From positions 930,001 to 994,000 of the forward strand of contig CAVTUH010000001.1 in the NCBI GenBank assembly GCA_963737835.1: DNA of 64,000 bases, in the 5' to 3' direction. Shown here piece after piece: positions 1 through 8,726 of the stretch. This DNA is from Palsa-1248 sp963737835 (lineage in GTDB: Bacteria > Gemmatimonadota > Gemmatimonadetes > Gemmatimonadales > Gemmatimonadaceae). Below the pieces are notes generated by a model. The model saw only the letters and a program-made list of their open reading frames with translations. It was not told the DNA's origin and ran no database searches. The position numbers and the translations under genes were made by a program. The number at the start of each line of letters is the position of its first letter. Position 1 is the first letter of the stretch.

Positions 1-345
1 GACCTCAGGCGGGCCTGCGGGCAGGAGCCGGCGGCCACGCTCGCGGTGAAAGCCGCGCGGCTGCGAGGTGCGAGAGAGCTCGCCGACGTCAGCCATTTTG
101 CTTCGATGATCCGGACGCGACTTCGCCTCGCGCGCGAGGCGGAGGACCGCCCGCAGGTGATTTCGATTGCTTCTCGACTGCGTGCTGTGGGGCGTCGCGC
201 TTCTCGTCGAGCTCACCTCAGGCTGCCGCGTGGTCCACTCGCGGTAAATGGGGATCTGGCCGATCGGCCGACGAGTTCCGACGGAGATCGAGGGACTGGT
301 GCTGGCAAGTGAAGTATCTCTCAACTCAACCTCGAGGAGGTTGGA
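1..345. other. left-edge region without a convincing gene
   Basis: Short open frames exist on the plus strand here, but none shows a recognisable domain or family-like composition. Their arginine- and proline-rich translations look like chance frames in GC-rich DNA. The region ends in a purine-rich Shine-Dalgarno-like sequence (AGGAGG) just before a small frame at 346. I see no RNA gene or repeat. Confidence 0.4.
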
Positions 346-492
346 ATGCGCGGTGAAGTCGCCATGCTCGTCGAACCGAGTCGGGCGATCGGGCAACTAC
401 CGGCGCGGAGCCCCCGCGAGGTCCTTACCGTGGTTTCGAACGTGAACCCGGATCGCCAACGCTGCGGCCCACCGCGCGACCAGCCGTTTTGA
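346..492 (+). CDS. possible small ORF, 48 aa, with strong SD
   Basis: An ATG follows GAGGAGG at a normal distance and opens a 48-codon frame starting MRGEVAMLVEP and ending in TGA. I recognise no family. Its 3' end overlaps, in convergent orientation, the end of the small minus-strand gene that stops at 425, which argues against it. The only positive evidence is the ribosome-binding site. Confidence 0.22.
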   Translation: MRGEVAMLVEPSRAIGQLPARSPREVLTVVSNVNPDRQRCGPPRDQPF

Positions 493-805
493 TCTCCGCG
501 CGTGTCGCGGTCACCCCCTGGCTCCGCGTGTACATCTCCTCCGCCAAGCGGCGGATGGGGGTGGAGAAGCTATCTCGATTGCCGCCCTGAAGCCGCGGCA
601 GGATACTCGCATCAATGACGTCCTGTATCGCCACCAACACCCAATCGAGACTCAGCCCCATGTGGCGAGCGGTGTCCACGAACTCCCGCACCGCAAGCCG
701 AACCAACGGAGAGTTGTATCGGTGCGAGGTGTACGCATTCTGCAGTGCAAACGCGAGGCGCTCGCGATGCTCGGCGCCCGGTTGGCTGCCGTGGAAATCC
801 ACCAT
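425..805 (-). CDS. small hypothetical protein, 126 aa
   Basis: The family is not recognised. The protein is soluble, with no signal peptide or membrane segment. Residues about 12-70 look like a compact helical domain (RLAFALQNAY, LVRLAVREFVDTA, SLDWVLVAIQDVID), and the last 25 residues are basic and probably disordered. The start is supported by a very strong purine-rich ribosome-binding site (AGGAGGGAAGGGAG) directly before the ATG. A sequence element that also occurs upstream of the phosphoribosyltransferase gene lies about 120 bp upstream, so the two genes may share regulation (inference). Confidence 0.6.
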   Translation of the reverse strand: MVDFHGSQPGAEHRERLAFALQNAYTSHRYNSPLVRLAVREFVDTARHMGLSLDWVLVAIQDVIDASILPRLQGGNRDSFSTPIRRLAEEMYTRSQGVTATRAEIKTAGRAVGRSVGDPGSRSKPR

Positions 806-1201
806 CTCCCTTCCCTCCTCCTAGGGCAGCTGCCGCTACCCTAGGAATACTCGTCGGCGGAAGAGCAGCAAAGAATCGGGCATTGCCCGACGCGGCGCTG
901 GGCCGCGTCGGGGCCGGGGGCCTGCAGGGTCAAACCGCACACCAGCGAGGGGACTCCCATGGGGAGCATCTCGCGGCAGAGTCTTCATAGCGGCAGGCGC
1001 GGCCGCACGGGCGGAGAAGGACGCTAAGCTCCCAATTAGATGGCGGCCTGTGCGATTCAGCTGGTCATCGTGATGACGGTACGGGCCATCGAGTTGCTGC
1101 GCCAGAACCCAGCCGAGGCGAATGCGATTCTGCACGTGACGTGTTGACGGTCTTTGCGCACAGTCGGTGCATCGGGAACGGTGCAGCTGGCAGCGAGAAT
1201 C
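806..1201. other. intergenic region with a shared motif, no convincing gene
   Basis: This 396-bp stretch lies between the start of the small gene at 805 and the end of the acyl carrier protein gene. It carries a GC-rich inverted segment around 885-915 and the repeated element at 921-958. A short frame at about 1075-1147 ends in TGA but has no identifiable homology. I call no gene. Confidence 0.4.
921..958. promoter_or_regulatory. intergenic motif, copy A
   Basis: About 38 bp here closely match 7871-7909. The shared core on the plus strand is GGGTCAAA(A)CCGCACA, followed after a short variable gap by CGAGGGG and then TCCC. Both copies lie outside genes and upstream of minus-strand genes with strong ribosome-binding sites. 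That fits a common operator or promoter element, but no regulator is identified. Confidence 0.4.
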
Positions 1202-1462
1202 TCACTTCGCTGTGAGCCTGGCGCCACGAGCGGCCAGGTAGGCGACGCATCCATCGAGGGTCGCCAGCTGAGGATAGTCGACTTCCGGCACATCGACGCC
1301 GAGTGCCTCGTCGAGCCCGAGGATGAAGTGGAGATAGTCGATCGAGTCGAGGTCGACCTGATCACGGAGGTTGACGTCGGGAGCAATGCTGGCCGCGTCC
1401 GCCTCGGGAGCGATACCGTGCAAAACGCGCAGCACAACGTCTCTGATTTCAGTGGTCGTCAC
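1202..1462 (-). CDS. acyl carrier protein
   Basis: This is an 86-residue acyl carrier protein. The phosphopantetheine site is DLDSIDYLHF, where the Ser of DSI (usually DSL) would carry the 4'-phosphopantetheine arm. Acidic helices and an overall length near 80 residues are typical. I chose a GTG start at 1462. It overlaps the TGA of the E2 gene in the 4-base junction GTGA, the coupling type used elsewhere in this operon. In the present sequence the frame also runs continuously out of the E2 gene, but only because E2 is frameshifted, so an E2-ACP fusion is not supported. Its partner enzyme is unknown. The operon suggests a role near acetyl transfer. Confidence 0.8.
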   Translation of the reverse strand: MTTTEIRDVVLRVLHGIAPEADAASIAPDVNLRDQVDLDSIDYLHFILGLDEALGVDVPEVDYPQLATLDGCVAYLAARGARLTAK

Positions 1463-2725
1463 AAACGCTCCGGCGTCTGCAGCAGTCGGTCGACGGCGGC
1501 GAGGAATCGGCCGCCACGATGCCCATCGCTGACGCGGTGGTCGGCTGCCAGTGTCGCTGTGACCGCAGGCCGAACACCGACCATGCCATTCTTTTGCCCA
1601 AGGGCGTTCGCCGACTTTCCCGAAGCCCACGAGCGCAACCTGGGGCGGGTAGATGATGCCGAAGACCGCATTTGCGCCCTGATCACCGAGATTGGTGACC
1701 GTGATCGTGGAGTCGGCGAGCTCAGAGCTTCTGAGGCCGCCGGACCGGGCGCGTTCCACAAGATCCTGCAGAGACTTCATGAGCTGGGCAAGGCCGAGCT
1801 GATCGGCGTCGTGGATGGCTGGGGCGATGAGGCCACCGCCCCGCAGTGAGATCGCGACGCCGAGATGGACGGCGGAGGCAGGATGAAAAGCACCGTCCGT
1901 CCATAACCCATTGACCTCGGGGACAGTTCGTGCCGCAAGCGCCACGCTCTTGAGGAGCAGCGCCGTGACCAGCATACGCTCAGACACGGGACGAGCCAGG
2001 TTCTCGCGTGTGAGCCACGTCACGGCGGCCGCGAGGTCGATGTCCGCGCTGAGGTAGTAGTGCGGAATGTCGCGATGTGACCGCGACATCGCGGCCCCGA
2101 TGACTTGTCGCATCGCCGCGAATCGATCAGCGGGTGCGGCAGGCGGAGCTGCACGTTCTTGCGGCGCTGGGGGAGGAGCCCCTGTGGCCGACGGCGCCGA
2201 CGGCGTGGGTGGCGCTGAGGGCTGTGCTTGGATCGCACGCATGATGTCAACGCTTGTGATAATGCCCTCTGCGCCGGTTCCGCGTATTGACGTGACATCG
2301 ATCCCGTGGGCGGCTGCCATCCGTCGGGCCAACGGGGATGTCCGCATCCGTGGCGGGCGTGCACCAGGTGTGAACGCGGCCGGCGGCGCCATGACCGGCT
2401 GCGGCTGAGACACCGGTGCGGCCACCGGTGGTAGAGCAATCGCTGGGCTGGTCGGTAGTAAAGGAGCCGCGGCGGCCGTGGGGGTGGCGTCGGAGGCGCG
2501 AAGGCGAGCGAGAACCGCGCCAACTGGTACGCGAGTGCCGACCGCGACGACCAGCTCCTCAACCGTGCCGCTCTGAAAGATGTCGACGTCGATCACGCCT
2601 TTTTCCGTCTCGACCTCGGCGACGACGTCGCCCCGATGCACGGTGTCTCCAGCCTTGACGTGCCAGGCGACCAGGGTGCCATACTCCATATCAGCGCCGA
2701 GCGACGGCATTCGGAAATCAGCCAC
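1459..2725 (-). pseudogene. pdhC: dihydrolipoamide acyltransferase (E2), frameshifted
   Basis: E2 core of a 2-oxo acid dehydrogenase complex; it moves the acyl group from E1 to CoA. An N-terminal lipoyl domain (residues 1-76) has the lipoylated Lys42 in ETEKGVIDV. A Pro/Ala linker follows, then an E1/E3-binding domain near 123-163, a second linker, and the catalytic domain from about 200. The reading frame breaks near 1592-1595, in a run of four T on the plus strand. Upstream residues end VGFGKVGERPWA. The catalytic end, with the DHRVSDG motif, continues in another frame and stops at 1459. One base restores a protein of about 420 residues, so this may be a sequencing error rather than a dead gene. 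Confidence 0.8.
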
Positions 2726-2733
2726 GTCCGCTC

Positions 2734-3768
2734 TCAGCCGCCGGCCATCAGACGTCGCGCGGTTTCAACGATTGTCGCGGTCTGCGGGAGCGCTGCTTGC
2801 TCGAGGTGACGAGGATACGGCATTGGGACTTCGCTGCTACAGACCCGCGCCACTGGAGCGTCCAGCTCGTAGAACGCTCCTTCCATGATCCGCGCGCTGA
2901 CCTCGGCCGAGAGGCTGCCGCTCCGCCAGCCTTCGTCGATCACTACTGCACGGTGAGTCCGTCTGACGGACTCCAGGACGGCCGTGCTGTCGAGGGGACG
3001 GAGCGATCGGAGATCAAGCACTTCGGCGGCGATTCCCTCTGTCCCGAGCATCTCTGCGGCAGCCATCGTCTTACGAAGCGTGCCGCCGTATGTAATGAGA
3101 GTGACATCCTTCCCGCTCCGCCGCACGGCCGCGCGGTCGATCGGCACTGCGGCAGCATTCGCGGCCAACTCTCCCTCCATACCGTACAGCTCCGCGTGCT
3201 CGAAGATCAGCACCGGATCGGGGTCGGCGAGCGCTGACGGCAGCATGCCGCGCGCATCCTCGAGCGTCGCTGGCGTCAGCACCTTGATCCCGGGAATGTG
3301 CGCATACCAGCCCTCGAGGCTGTGCGAGTGCTGCGCTGCGACTTGCCGCCCCGCCCCTGTGGCCATGCGAATCACGAGCGGCACATTGAATTGGCCACCG
3401 GACATGTGCAGAAGCGTCGCAGCGTTGTTGAGGATCTGGTCCAGCGCAAGAAGGCTGAAATTGACTGTCATGATCTCCACGATCGGCCGCATCCCCGCGA
3501 CGGCGGCTCCGATGCCCGCACCGACAAACGCTGACTCTGAGAGCGGCGTGTCCCGGATCCGTTCCGGCCCGAACTCGGCAAGGAGACCTTTCCTCACCGC
3601 GTAGCAACCTCCGTAACGTCCGACATCTTCGCCCATGAGGAAGACGCGTTCGTCCGCTCGCATCGCAACCCGAATGGCTTCCCTGACAGCCTCCCGGTAC
3701 GTCGTACGGACCGTGGCGGCGGCCGAAGGAACGGTGGTGGACATGGGCTCCCCGTGGACCGCGGTCAT
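2734..3768 (-). CDS. pdhB: pyruvate/2-oxo acid dehydrogenase E1 beta subunit
   Basis: Beta subunit of the thiamine-diphosphate-dependent E1 component; with the alpha subunit it decarboxylates a 2-oxo acid and acylates the E2 lipoyl arm. The whole family fold is present: YREAVREAIRVAM, FLMGEDVGRYGG, the PLSE segment (usually DTPLSE), the central IVEIMTVNF stretch and the C-terminal transketolase domain (RSLRPLDSTAVLESV). I chose the ATG at 3768 because it overlaps the alpha-subunit stop in ATGA; an ATG 24 bases further in is also possible. The next gene, E2, starts 8 bases after the stop. Confidence 0.9.
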   Translation of the reverse strand: MTAVHGEPMSTTVPSAAATVRTTYREAVREAIRVAMRADERVFLMGEDVGRYGGCYAVRKGLLAEFGPERIRDTPLSESAFVGAGIGAAVAGMRPIVEIMTVNFSLLALDQILNNAATLLHMSGGQFNVPLVIRMATGAGRQVAAQHSHSLEGWYAHIPGIKVLTPATLEDARGMLPSALADPDPVLIFEHAELYGMEGELAANAAAVPIDRAAVRRSGKDVTLITYGGTLRKTMAAAEMLGTEGIAAEVLDLRSLRPLDSTAVLESVRRTHRAVVIDEGWRSGSLSAEVSARIMEGAFYELDAPVARVCSSEVPMPYPRHLEQAALPQTATIVETARRLMAGG

Positions 3769-4790
3769 GCGCGGCTCGGCTCGCTGTACACGAATCGCGT
3801 GAGATTCTCGGGCGGCTCCCAAGTCCCCGCTTCTGCGAATGCCACCGCATGGTCGACCTCCGCGGCAACTTGTGCTTCCATGTCGGCGAGGACTTGGGGA
3901 GTGAGCGATCCCTCCTCAACGAGACGCGCCGTCAGCGTGGCAATCGGGCAGCGCGTCTTCCACTGCGCAACTTCTTCCTTCGTGCGGTATAGCTCCGGGT
4001 CGTACATCGAGTGTGCATGGAACCGATAGGTCCGTAACTCCAGAAAGTGTGGCCCCTCGCCCGCCCGTACGGCGTCGACCGCCGCCCGGGCAGCCGATTC
4101 CACGGCAAGCACGTCCATTCCATCAACCGGCCACGCAGGGACCCGGTAGGCGGCCGCCTTGAGCGCAAGATCTGTTTCCGACTGAGCACGCTCGAGCGCC
4201 GTACCCATGGCGTACCGGTTGTTCTCGCAACAGAAAAGGATTGGGAGACGCCAGAGCGCCGCGAGATTCATCGTCTCGTGGAACTCTCCCTCAGCGACCG
4301 CACCGTCACCGAAGAAACAAGCGGTCACGCGTCGCTGGCGAAGCATCGCGTCCGCCAATGCGATCCCCAGCGACAGGGGCAGCCCACCTCCGACTACCGC
4401 GTTACCTCCGTAGAATCGTGTTCGCGCATCGAACAGGTGCATTGACCCACCCCGTCCGCCGCTCGTCCCCTGGGCCTTACCAAACATCTCTGCCATGATC
4501 GCGTCGGCGCTCACACCGCGCATGAGCGCGTGCCCGTGTTCTCGATACGTCGAGACGACTGCGTCATCCGGCTCGAGTGCTTGCATCACGCCGACCGCGA
4601 CTGCCTCCTCGCCTGTATAGAGATGCAGGAACCCGCGAATCTTCTCCTGCGTGTAGAGTTCCGCGCATTGCTCTTCGAACCGCCGGATGCGCAGCATCTG
4701 GTGCAGCAAGGCCACCGCGTGGCCCGCCGCGTCAGACGGTCCGCCCGGCGCTGCGCGCTCGGTCGATCCGGGGGCGATGCTCGCAGTCAT
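3765..4790 (-). CDS. pdhA: pyruvate/2-oxo acid dehydrogenase E1 alpha subunit
   Basis: Alpha subunit of E1, about 341 residues, the usual length. The thiamine diphosphate motif is visible: GDGAVAEGEFHE, ending about 30 residues later in ENNRYAMG. The RFHAHSMYDPELYR loop corresponds to the region holding the phosphorylation-loop serines in eukaryotic homologues. It overlaps both neighbours in ATGA junctions (acs stop 4787, pdhB start 3768), so translation is probably coupled. No E3 (dihydrolipoamide dehydrogenase) gene is nearby and it must be encoded elsewhere. The substrate could be pyruvate or acetoin; the sequence does not settle this. Confidence 0.9.
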   Translation of the reverse strand: MTASIAPGSTERAAPGGPSDAAGHAVALLHQMLRIRRFEEQCAELYTQEKIRGFLHLYTGEEAVAVGVMQALEPDDAVVSTYREHGHALMRGVSADAIMAEMFGKAQGTSGGRGGSMHLFDARTRFYGGNAVVGGGLPLSLGIALADAMLRQRRVTACFFGDGAVAEGEFHETMNLAALWRLPILFCCENNRYAMGTALERAQSETDLALKAAAYRVPAWPVDGMDVLAVESAARAAVDAVRAGEGPHFLELRTYRFHAHSMYDPELYRTKEEVAQWKTRCPIATLTARLVEEGSLTPQVLADMEAQVAAEVDHAVAFAEAGTWEPPENLTRFVYSEPSRA

Positions 4791-6595
4791 GTCGCATGGC
4801 CCTCGAGCGTGGAGAGATCGCCTTCTGGCAAACCGAGCTCGCGCGCGCGGAGCAACCGTCGCAAGATCTTGCCGCTCTTTGTGCGCGGGATCTGCTCGAG
4901 GAACGCAATCTCTTTGGGCGCGATCGCCGCCCCCAAGCGCTGCCGGGCGAAGCCAAGGAGCTCCAGCCCCAGTCCATCGCTTGGCGTGTATCCATTCTTG
5001 AGCGAGACAAAGGCCTTCACGATCTCCCCGGCAACCGGATCCGGCTTGCCGATTACGGCCGCTTCGGCCACGCCCGGGTGCTCGAGCAAGGCGCTCTCCA
5101 CTTCGAATGGCCCGATCAAATGCCCCGATGATTTGATGACATCATCGGCCCGACCCACGAACCAGTAGTACCCATCCTGATCGCGGCGGGCGAGGTCGCC
5201 AGTCAGGTACCAGCCGCCCGCAAAGCATTTCCGGTACCGCTCCTCCTCGTGGAGGTATCCGCGAAACATTGACGGCCAGCCTGGGCGAAGGGCCAACTCA
5301 CCTTCGGTGTCGGGCTCGGCGATCACCTCGACGTCACCCGTGGCCGTCCGTCTCACGATCCCCGCCTCGACGCCGGGCAGTGGACGCCCCATTGAGCCCG
5401 GGCGGATGTCCATTGCGCGATAGTTCGAGACCATGATTCCGCCCGTCTCAGTCTGCCACCAGTTGTCGTGGATAGCCAGACCAAATGCCTCGATTCCCCA
5501 CGTAACGGCTTCCGGGTTGAGAGGCTCACCGACGCTGGCAATCAGACGAAGGTGCGCCAGGTCGAACGGCTTCGCCAGCGCGGCGCCGCCCCTCATCAGC
5601 ATGCGGATCGCGGTCGGGGCGGTATACCAGACAGTGACTCGCTCGTCCTGCAAGACCTTGTACCAGCGCGCGACATCGAAATCGCCCTCGTCAACGATGC
5701 TCGTCACGCCATTGGTCAGAGGAGCGATAATGCCGTATGACGTGCCGGTCACCCATCCAGGATCCGCGGTACACCAGAATACGTCTTCTGGGTGCAGATC
5801 GAGCGCAAGCTTGCCCGTTACGTGATGCGCCAGCACTGCTTGATGCACGTGGACGGCGCCCTTGGGCGTCCCCGTGGTGCCACTGGTGAAGTGCAGGAGG
5901 GCTACGTCTTCAGGAGTAGTCGGGCCGATCGTGAACTCATCGTTGGCCGCTGTCATGAGCGCTGGTAGGCTGGCGGTGCCCGACGGAGGCGGTGCTTGCG
6001 CGCGGCCGTCGTCGATGAGCAGCACGTGCCGAAGGTCCGGCAGCGCCTCGCGAATACCTGCGACCTTGCGCTGATAGAGCGCAGGCGTTGTCACGAGCAC
6101 CGCGCCGCTGCCGATCGTGAGTCGCGCCCGAATCGGCTCGGGTCCAAACGCGGAGAAGAGCGGACAAAAAACACTGCGATTCTTGAGTGTGCCGAGGGCA
6201 ACTACGTAAAGCTCCGGCACGCGGTCGGCCAACACGAACACACGGTCACCTTTCCCGACGCCGAGCGATGTCAGGACGTTGGCGAAGCGATTGGTCTCAC
6301 GAGCCAACGCCGCGTAAGTTAGGTCGCGTCGCTCACCGCGTCTCCCCAAGTAGCGCAGCGCGACGTGACCGGCCCTGTCGCCCGTGGCGTGCCGGTCGAC
6401 TGCCTCATGCGCGATGTTGAGTCCTCGATTGCCAGGCAGCCCGTCGAGCTCGGCTCGACGCGCAGTGTCCCAAGAGAAGTCGGCGCATGCGGTTTCGTAG
6501 TCGAGAAGGTTAGGGGCGATATCCCATCCGCCGCGCACTTTCTCAATCACGCCGAATCTCGCCATCGGTGCGGCGGCTGCTACTCCGGTTGGCAT
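4787..6595 (-). CDS. acsA: acetate--CoA ligase (AMP-forming)
   Basis: Acetyl-CoA synthetase of the ANL adenylating family. It converts acetate, ATP and CoA to acetyl-CoA, AMP and PPi. The P-loop-like A3 motif HFTSGTTGTPKG lies near residues 235-247. The WWQTETGG aromatic/acid motif, the YLTGDLA hinge region and the acetylatable catalytic lysine in RTKSGKILRR (Lys576 of 602) are all present. Its length matches the shorter AcsA type. The ATG follows a strong AAAGGGGGG ribosome-binding site. It is the first gene of an operon that feeds acetyl-CoA from two sources, acetate here and a 2-oxo acid in the downstream genes. Confidence 0.92.
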   Translation of the reverse strand: MPTGVAAAAPMARFGVIEKVRGGWDIAPNLLDYETACADFSWDTARRAELDGLPGNRGLNIAHEAVDRHATGDRAGHVALRYLGRRGERRDLTYAALARETNRFANVLTSLGVGKGDRVFVLADRVPELYVVALGTLKNRSVFCPLFSAFGPEPIRARLTIGSGAVLVTTPALYQRKVAGIREALPDLRHVLLIDDGRAQAPPPSGTASLPALMTAANDEFTIGPTTPEDVALLHFTSGTTGTPKGAVHVHQAVLAHHVTGKLALDLHPEDVFWCTADPGWVTGTSYGIIAPLTNGVTSIVDEGDFDVARWYKVLQDERVTVWYTAPTAIRMLMRGGAALAKPFDLAHLRLIASVGEPLNPEAVTWGIEAFGLAIHDNWWQTETGGIMVSNYRAMDIRPGSMGRPLPGVEAGIVRRTATGDVEVIAEPDTEGELALRPGWPSMFRGYLHEEERYRKCFAGGWYLTGDLARRDQDGYYWFVGRADDVIKSSGHLIGPFEVESALLEHPGVAEAAVIGKPDPVAGEIVKAFVSLKNGYTPSDGLGLELLGFARQRLGAAIAPKEIAFLEQIPRTKSGKILRRLLRARELGLPEGDLSTLEGHAT

Positions 6596-6656
6596 GCCGG
6601 CCCCCCTTTATCCGGTAGTCTGGGTGAGGCGTGTCGCGTCTCTCTACGAAAGCCCC

Positions 6657-6685
6657 GAGTGGCCGGGTCGTCCGTCGGGCCACTC
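6657..6685. terminator. hairpin between acs and the upstream remnant
   Basis: Arms GAGTGGCC (6657-6664) and GGCCACTC (6678-6685) enclose a 13-nt loop. No clear T-run follows on either strand. It lies between the nitroreductase remnant and the acs promoter region and could end the upstream transcript. The call is weak. Confidence 0.3.
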
Positions 6686-6750
6686 ACCAAGTGCCGTAGG
6701 GCAACACCTGACGGACGGCAACACGCGCTTTCCGGCCTGAACTGCGAGGC

Positions 6751-6900
6751 CTATCCCGGATAGCCGACCGTCTGCGCGAAGGTCACGAACTGCTCGTCCG
6801 GCAGCCTTAACACCCGAGCGAGTTTCGCATAGTCGACAGCCCCCCGGAACACGGTGGCCAAGCCCTCCGACGCGCAGAACTTGCTCGCTCGCGAGTAGTC
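6751..6900 (-). pseudogene. nitroreductase-like C-terminal remnant
   Basis: About 48 codons in one frame end ...LARVLRLPDEQFVTFAQTVGYPG and then stop. This resembles the C-terminal strand-helix of the nitroreductase family, where a leucine-rich helix is followed by a conserved VGYP turn. The remaining roughly 150 residues are absent, because the phosphoribosyltransferase gene occupies the upstream DNA and stops at 6899. I read this as a decayed fragment. The match is short, so identity is tentative. Confidence 0.4.
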
Positions 6901-7636
6901 AGGCGGCGTGTGGCGCCACGCCTGACCGGGCGTCTCGCAGGAGCCGCTGCACCTCTTCGTTCTCCGTCTGACTGAAGTCCGCGTAGTACACGCCAACGGC
7001 CCAGAATGGCTCGGGAATCGCGAGGCACACTACCTCGTCGGCTTCAGCGCGAAGGATCGCGCACGCTTCACGTGACCCGACAGGTACCGCAACGATCAGT
7101 CGGCTCGGTTGCAATGCGCGGACGGCGCGGACTGCAGCAACCATTGTCGCGCCCGTGGCAAGCCCATCATCGCACACGATCACCACCCGGTCCGTCATCT
7201 TGATGGGAGCGAGTCCGCCACGCAGCACCTTGGCGAGCTGCTCGGCTTCCAACGACCGCGTCCGTGTCACGCGGTCGATATACGCCGTACTCACGCCCAG
7301 TTCACGCACGACCCGCGGATTGAGCACCCGAACGCCGTCAGCCGTCACGGCGCCGATCGCCAACTCATCGGAGATCGGAGAGCCGAGCTTTCGGACGACG
7401 AGGACATCGAGCTCGCCGCCGATCACATGCGCGACCGTCGCAGCGACCGGCACCCCCCCTCGCGCCAGCCCGAGTACCAATGGCCGCATCTTTCCATACG
7501 CCGCGAGGCGTGCAGCGAGCTGCATGCCTGCATCTTCCCGGTTGTAGAACATCGCCTGCGCACCACCAGGCGGATCGCCAGGCGGATCGTCGTTCAATAC
7601 GGCTGGGTCGGCAATGGCTCTCAAAGGACTCTGCAT
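6899..7636 (-). CDS. phosphoribosyltransferase-domain protein
   Basis: Type I phosphoribosyltransferase of about 245 residues. The PRPP-binding loop is VIVCDDGLATGATM, and the N-terminal part GLARGGVPVA plus VVRKLGSP fits the family often annotated as a predicted phosphoribosyltransferase linked to dienelactone-type hydrolases. I chose the ATG at 7636 because AAGGAGG sits at the proper distance; the longer open frame upstream lacks such a site. A divergent alpha/beta hydrolase gene starts 350 bp away and a PRPP synthetase follows it. A PRPP-linked salvage or stress role is inferred; the true base or sugar acceptor is unknown. Confidence 0.82.
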   Translation of the reverse strand: MQSPLRAIADPAVLNDDPPGDPPGGAQAMFYNREDAGMQLAARLAAYGKMRPLVLGLARGGVPVAATVAHVIGGELDVLVVRKLGSPISDELAIGAVTADGVRVLNPRVVRELGVSTAYIDRVTRTRSLEAEQLAKVLRGGLAPIKMTDRVVIVCDDGLATGATMVAAVRAVRALQPSRLIVAVPVGSREACAILRAEADEVVCLAIPEPFWAVGVYYADFSQTENEEVQRLLRDARSGVAPHAA

Positions 7637-7989
7637 CTGACTGCCTCCTTCTTCTCGATGGCCGCCCACCTCCGACGGTGACGGCCTCACATCCTTGGGC
7701 AACCATACCGAGAGAGCGGACCGGCCCATATCGGGGAATCGGGCCCCATGATGTCGGAGATGCCCGCACGTCGGGCCCGGCAACCGCCGATCGACACCGA
7801 GATCGCGCGATGTCCCCATGAGCCACGCCCCGGGATTGATGAGGACAGTCGCCGACGCACCTGTGGGTGACCCGCGGGGTCAAAACCGCACATCGCCGAG
7901 GGGGTTCCCTGACTGAACCATCGCTAGGTGGCGCGTCATCGTTCCATTCGTTGGGTTAATAGTTGCAGCACCCTGGAAAGGAGAGGACA
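7637..7989. other. divergent intergenic region
   Basis: This 353-bp region separates the phosphoribosyltransferase (minus) from the hydrolase (plus) and must hold both promoters. It contains copy B of the shared intergenic motif. I see no ORF with family-like sequence and no clear sigma-70 hexamers. Confidence 0.45.
7871..7909. promoter_or_regulatory. intergenic motif, copy B
   Basis: Matches the element at 921-958 almost base for base over its core: GGGTCAAAACCGCACA, then CGAGGGG, then TCCC. It lies about 80 bp before the hydrolase start and about 235 bp before the phosphoribosyltransferase start. It is a candidate operator; the binding factor is unknown. Confidence 0.4.
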
Positions 7990-8691
7990 GTGTCATACGA
8001 ACCCGGACCGCCGCCGCAGGTAGAACAAACCGTCCATCTGCCGGTCGACAAGATTGAGTTACTCGGTGACCTCGTGGTGCCGGCCCGGGTCGGTGGAATT
8101 GTCATTTTCGCGCACGGCAGTGGAAGCAGCCGTCATTCGCCGCGGAACCGGTTTGTTGCGCAGGTGCTCCAGGCCAGCGGATTGGCGACGCTGTTGCTCG
8201 ACCTCTTGACGCCGGCAGAGGAGAAGGAAGACGAGGTCACGCGCGAGTACCGCTTTGACATTGACTTGCTGGCCGCACGACTCGCGGCTGCGACGGATTG
8301 GGTTCGCAAGCAGCACGCTGTGGCGCACCTGCCGGTTGGGTACTTCGGTGCGAGCACGGGAGCAGCTGCCGCGCTCAAGGCGGCCGCCGGCTACGCCGGT
8401 GTCGTGCGCGCGGTCGTCTCCCGCGGAGGCCGACCGGATCTTGCGGGCGCGGCACTCCATCGCGTCAAGGCTGCGACGCTCCTGATCGTTGGTGGCGCTG
8501 ACGAGCCGGTTATCCAGCTCAATGAGCGTGCCTTCCTGCACCTGAGTGAGCCCAAGGAGATGACCATCGTGCCCAACGCGACCCACCTCTTCGAGGAACC
8601 GGGCGCCCTTGAGGCAGTGGCTCGCCTGGCCAGCCACTGGTTCACACAGTACCTCCTGCTTCGAGAGCCTGCGCCACAGTTGGTCTGGTAG
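7990..8691 (+). CDS. alpha/beta hydrolase, dienelactone-hydrolase-like
   Basis: A soluble alpha/beta hydrolase of 233 residues. The oxyanion strand motif FAHGSGSSRHSPRN, the nucleophile elbow GASTGAAAAL (Ser nucleophile) and the C-terminal histidine in NATHLFEEPG make a complete set. An acid (D or E) is available in GGADEPV. The GTG start at 7990 follows AAAGGAGAGG. This family is repeatedly found beside, or fused to, the phosphoribosyltransferase type encoded divergently here. Substrate unknown; carboxylic ester or phosphate-sugar chemistry is a guess. Confidence 0.82.
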   Translation: MSYEPGPPPQVEQTVHLPVDKIELLGDLVVPARVGGIVIFAHGSGSSRHSPRNRFVAQVLQASGLATLLLDLLTPAEEKEDEVTREYRFDIDLLAARLAAATDWVRKQHAVAHLPVGYFGASTGAAAALKAAAGYAGVVRAVVSRGGRPDLAGAALHRVKAATLLIVGGADEPVIQLNERAFLHLSEPKEMTIVPNATHLFEEPGALEAVARLASHWFTQYLLLREPAPQLVW

Positions 8692-8726
8692 GCGCGAACA
8701 GCCGCGCCCGCGAGGGGCAATATGCG

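Noticed and set aside
836..1135. 99-residue minus-strand frame
   Set aside because: Composition is random Arg/Ala/Pro and it covers the intergenic motif. There is no ribosome-binding site.
1202..2725. E2-ACP fusion protein of 507 residues
   Set aside because: The join crosses a segment with no E2 similarity, while the true E2 C-terminus with DHRVSDG continues in another frame and overlaps a GTG start for the ACP.
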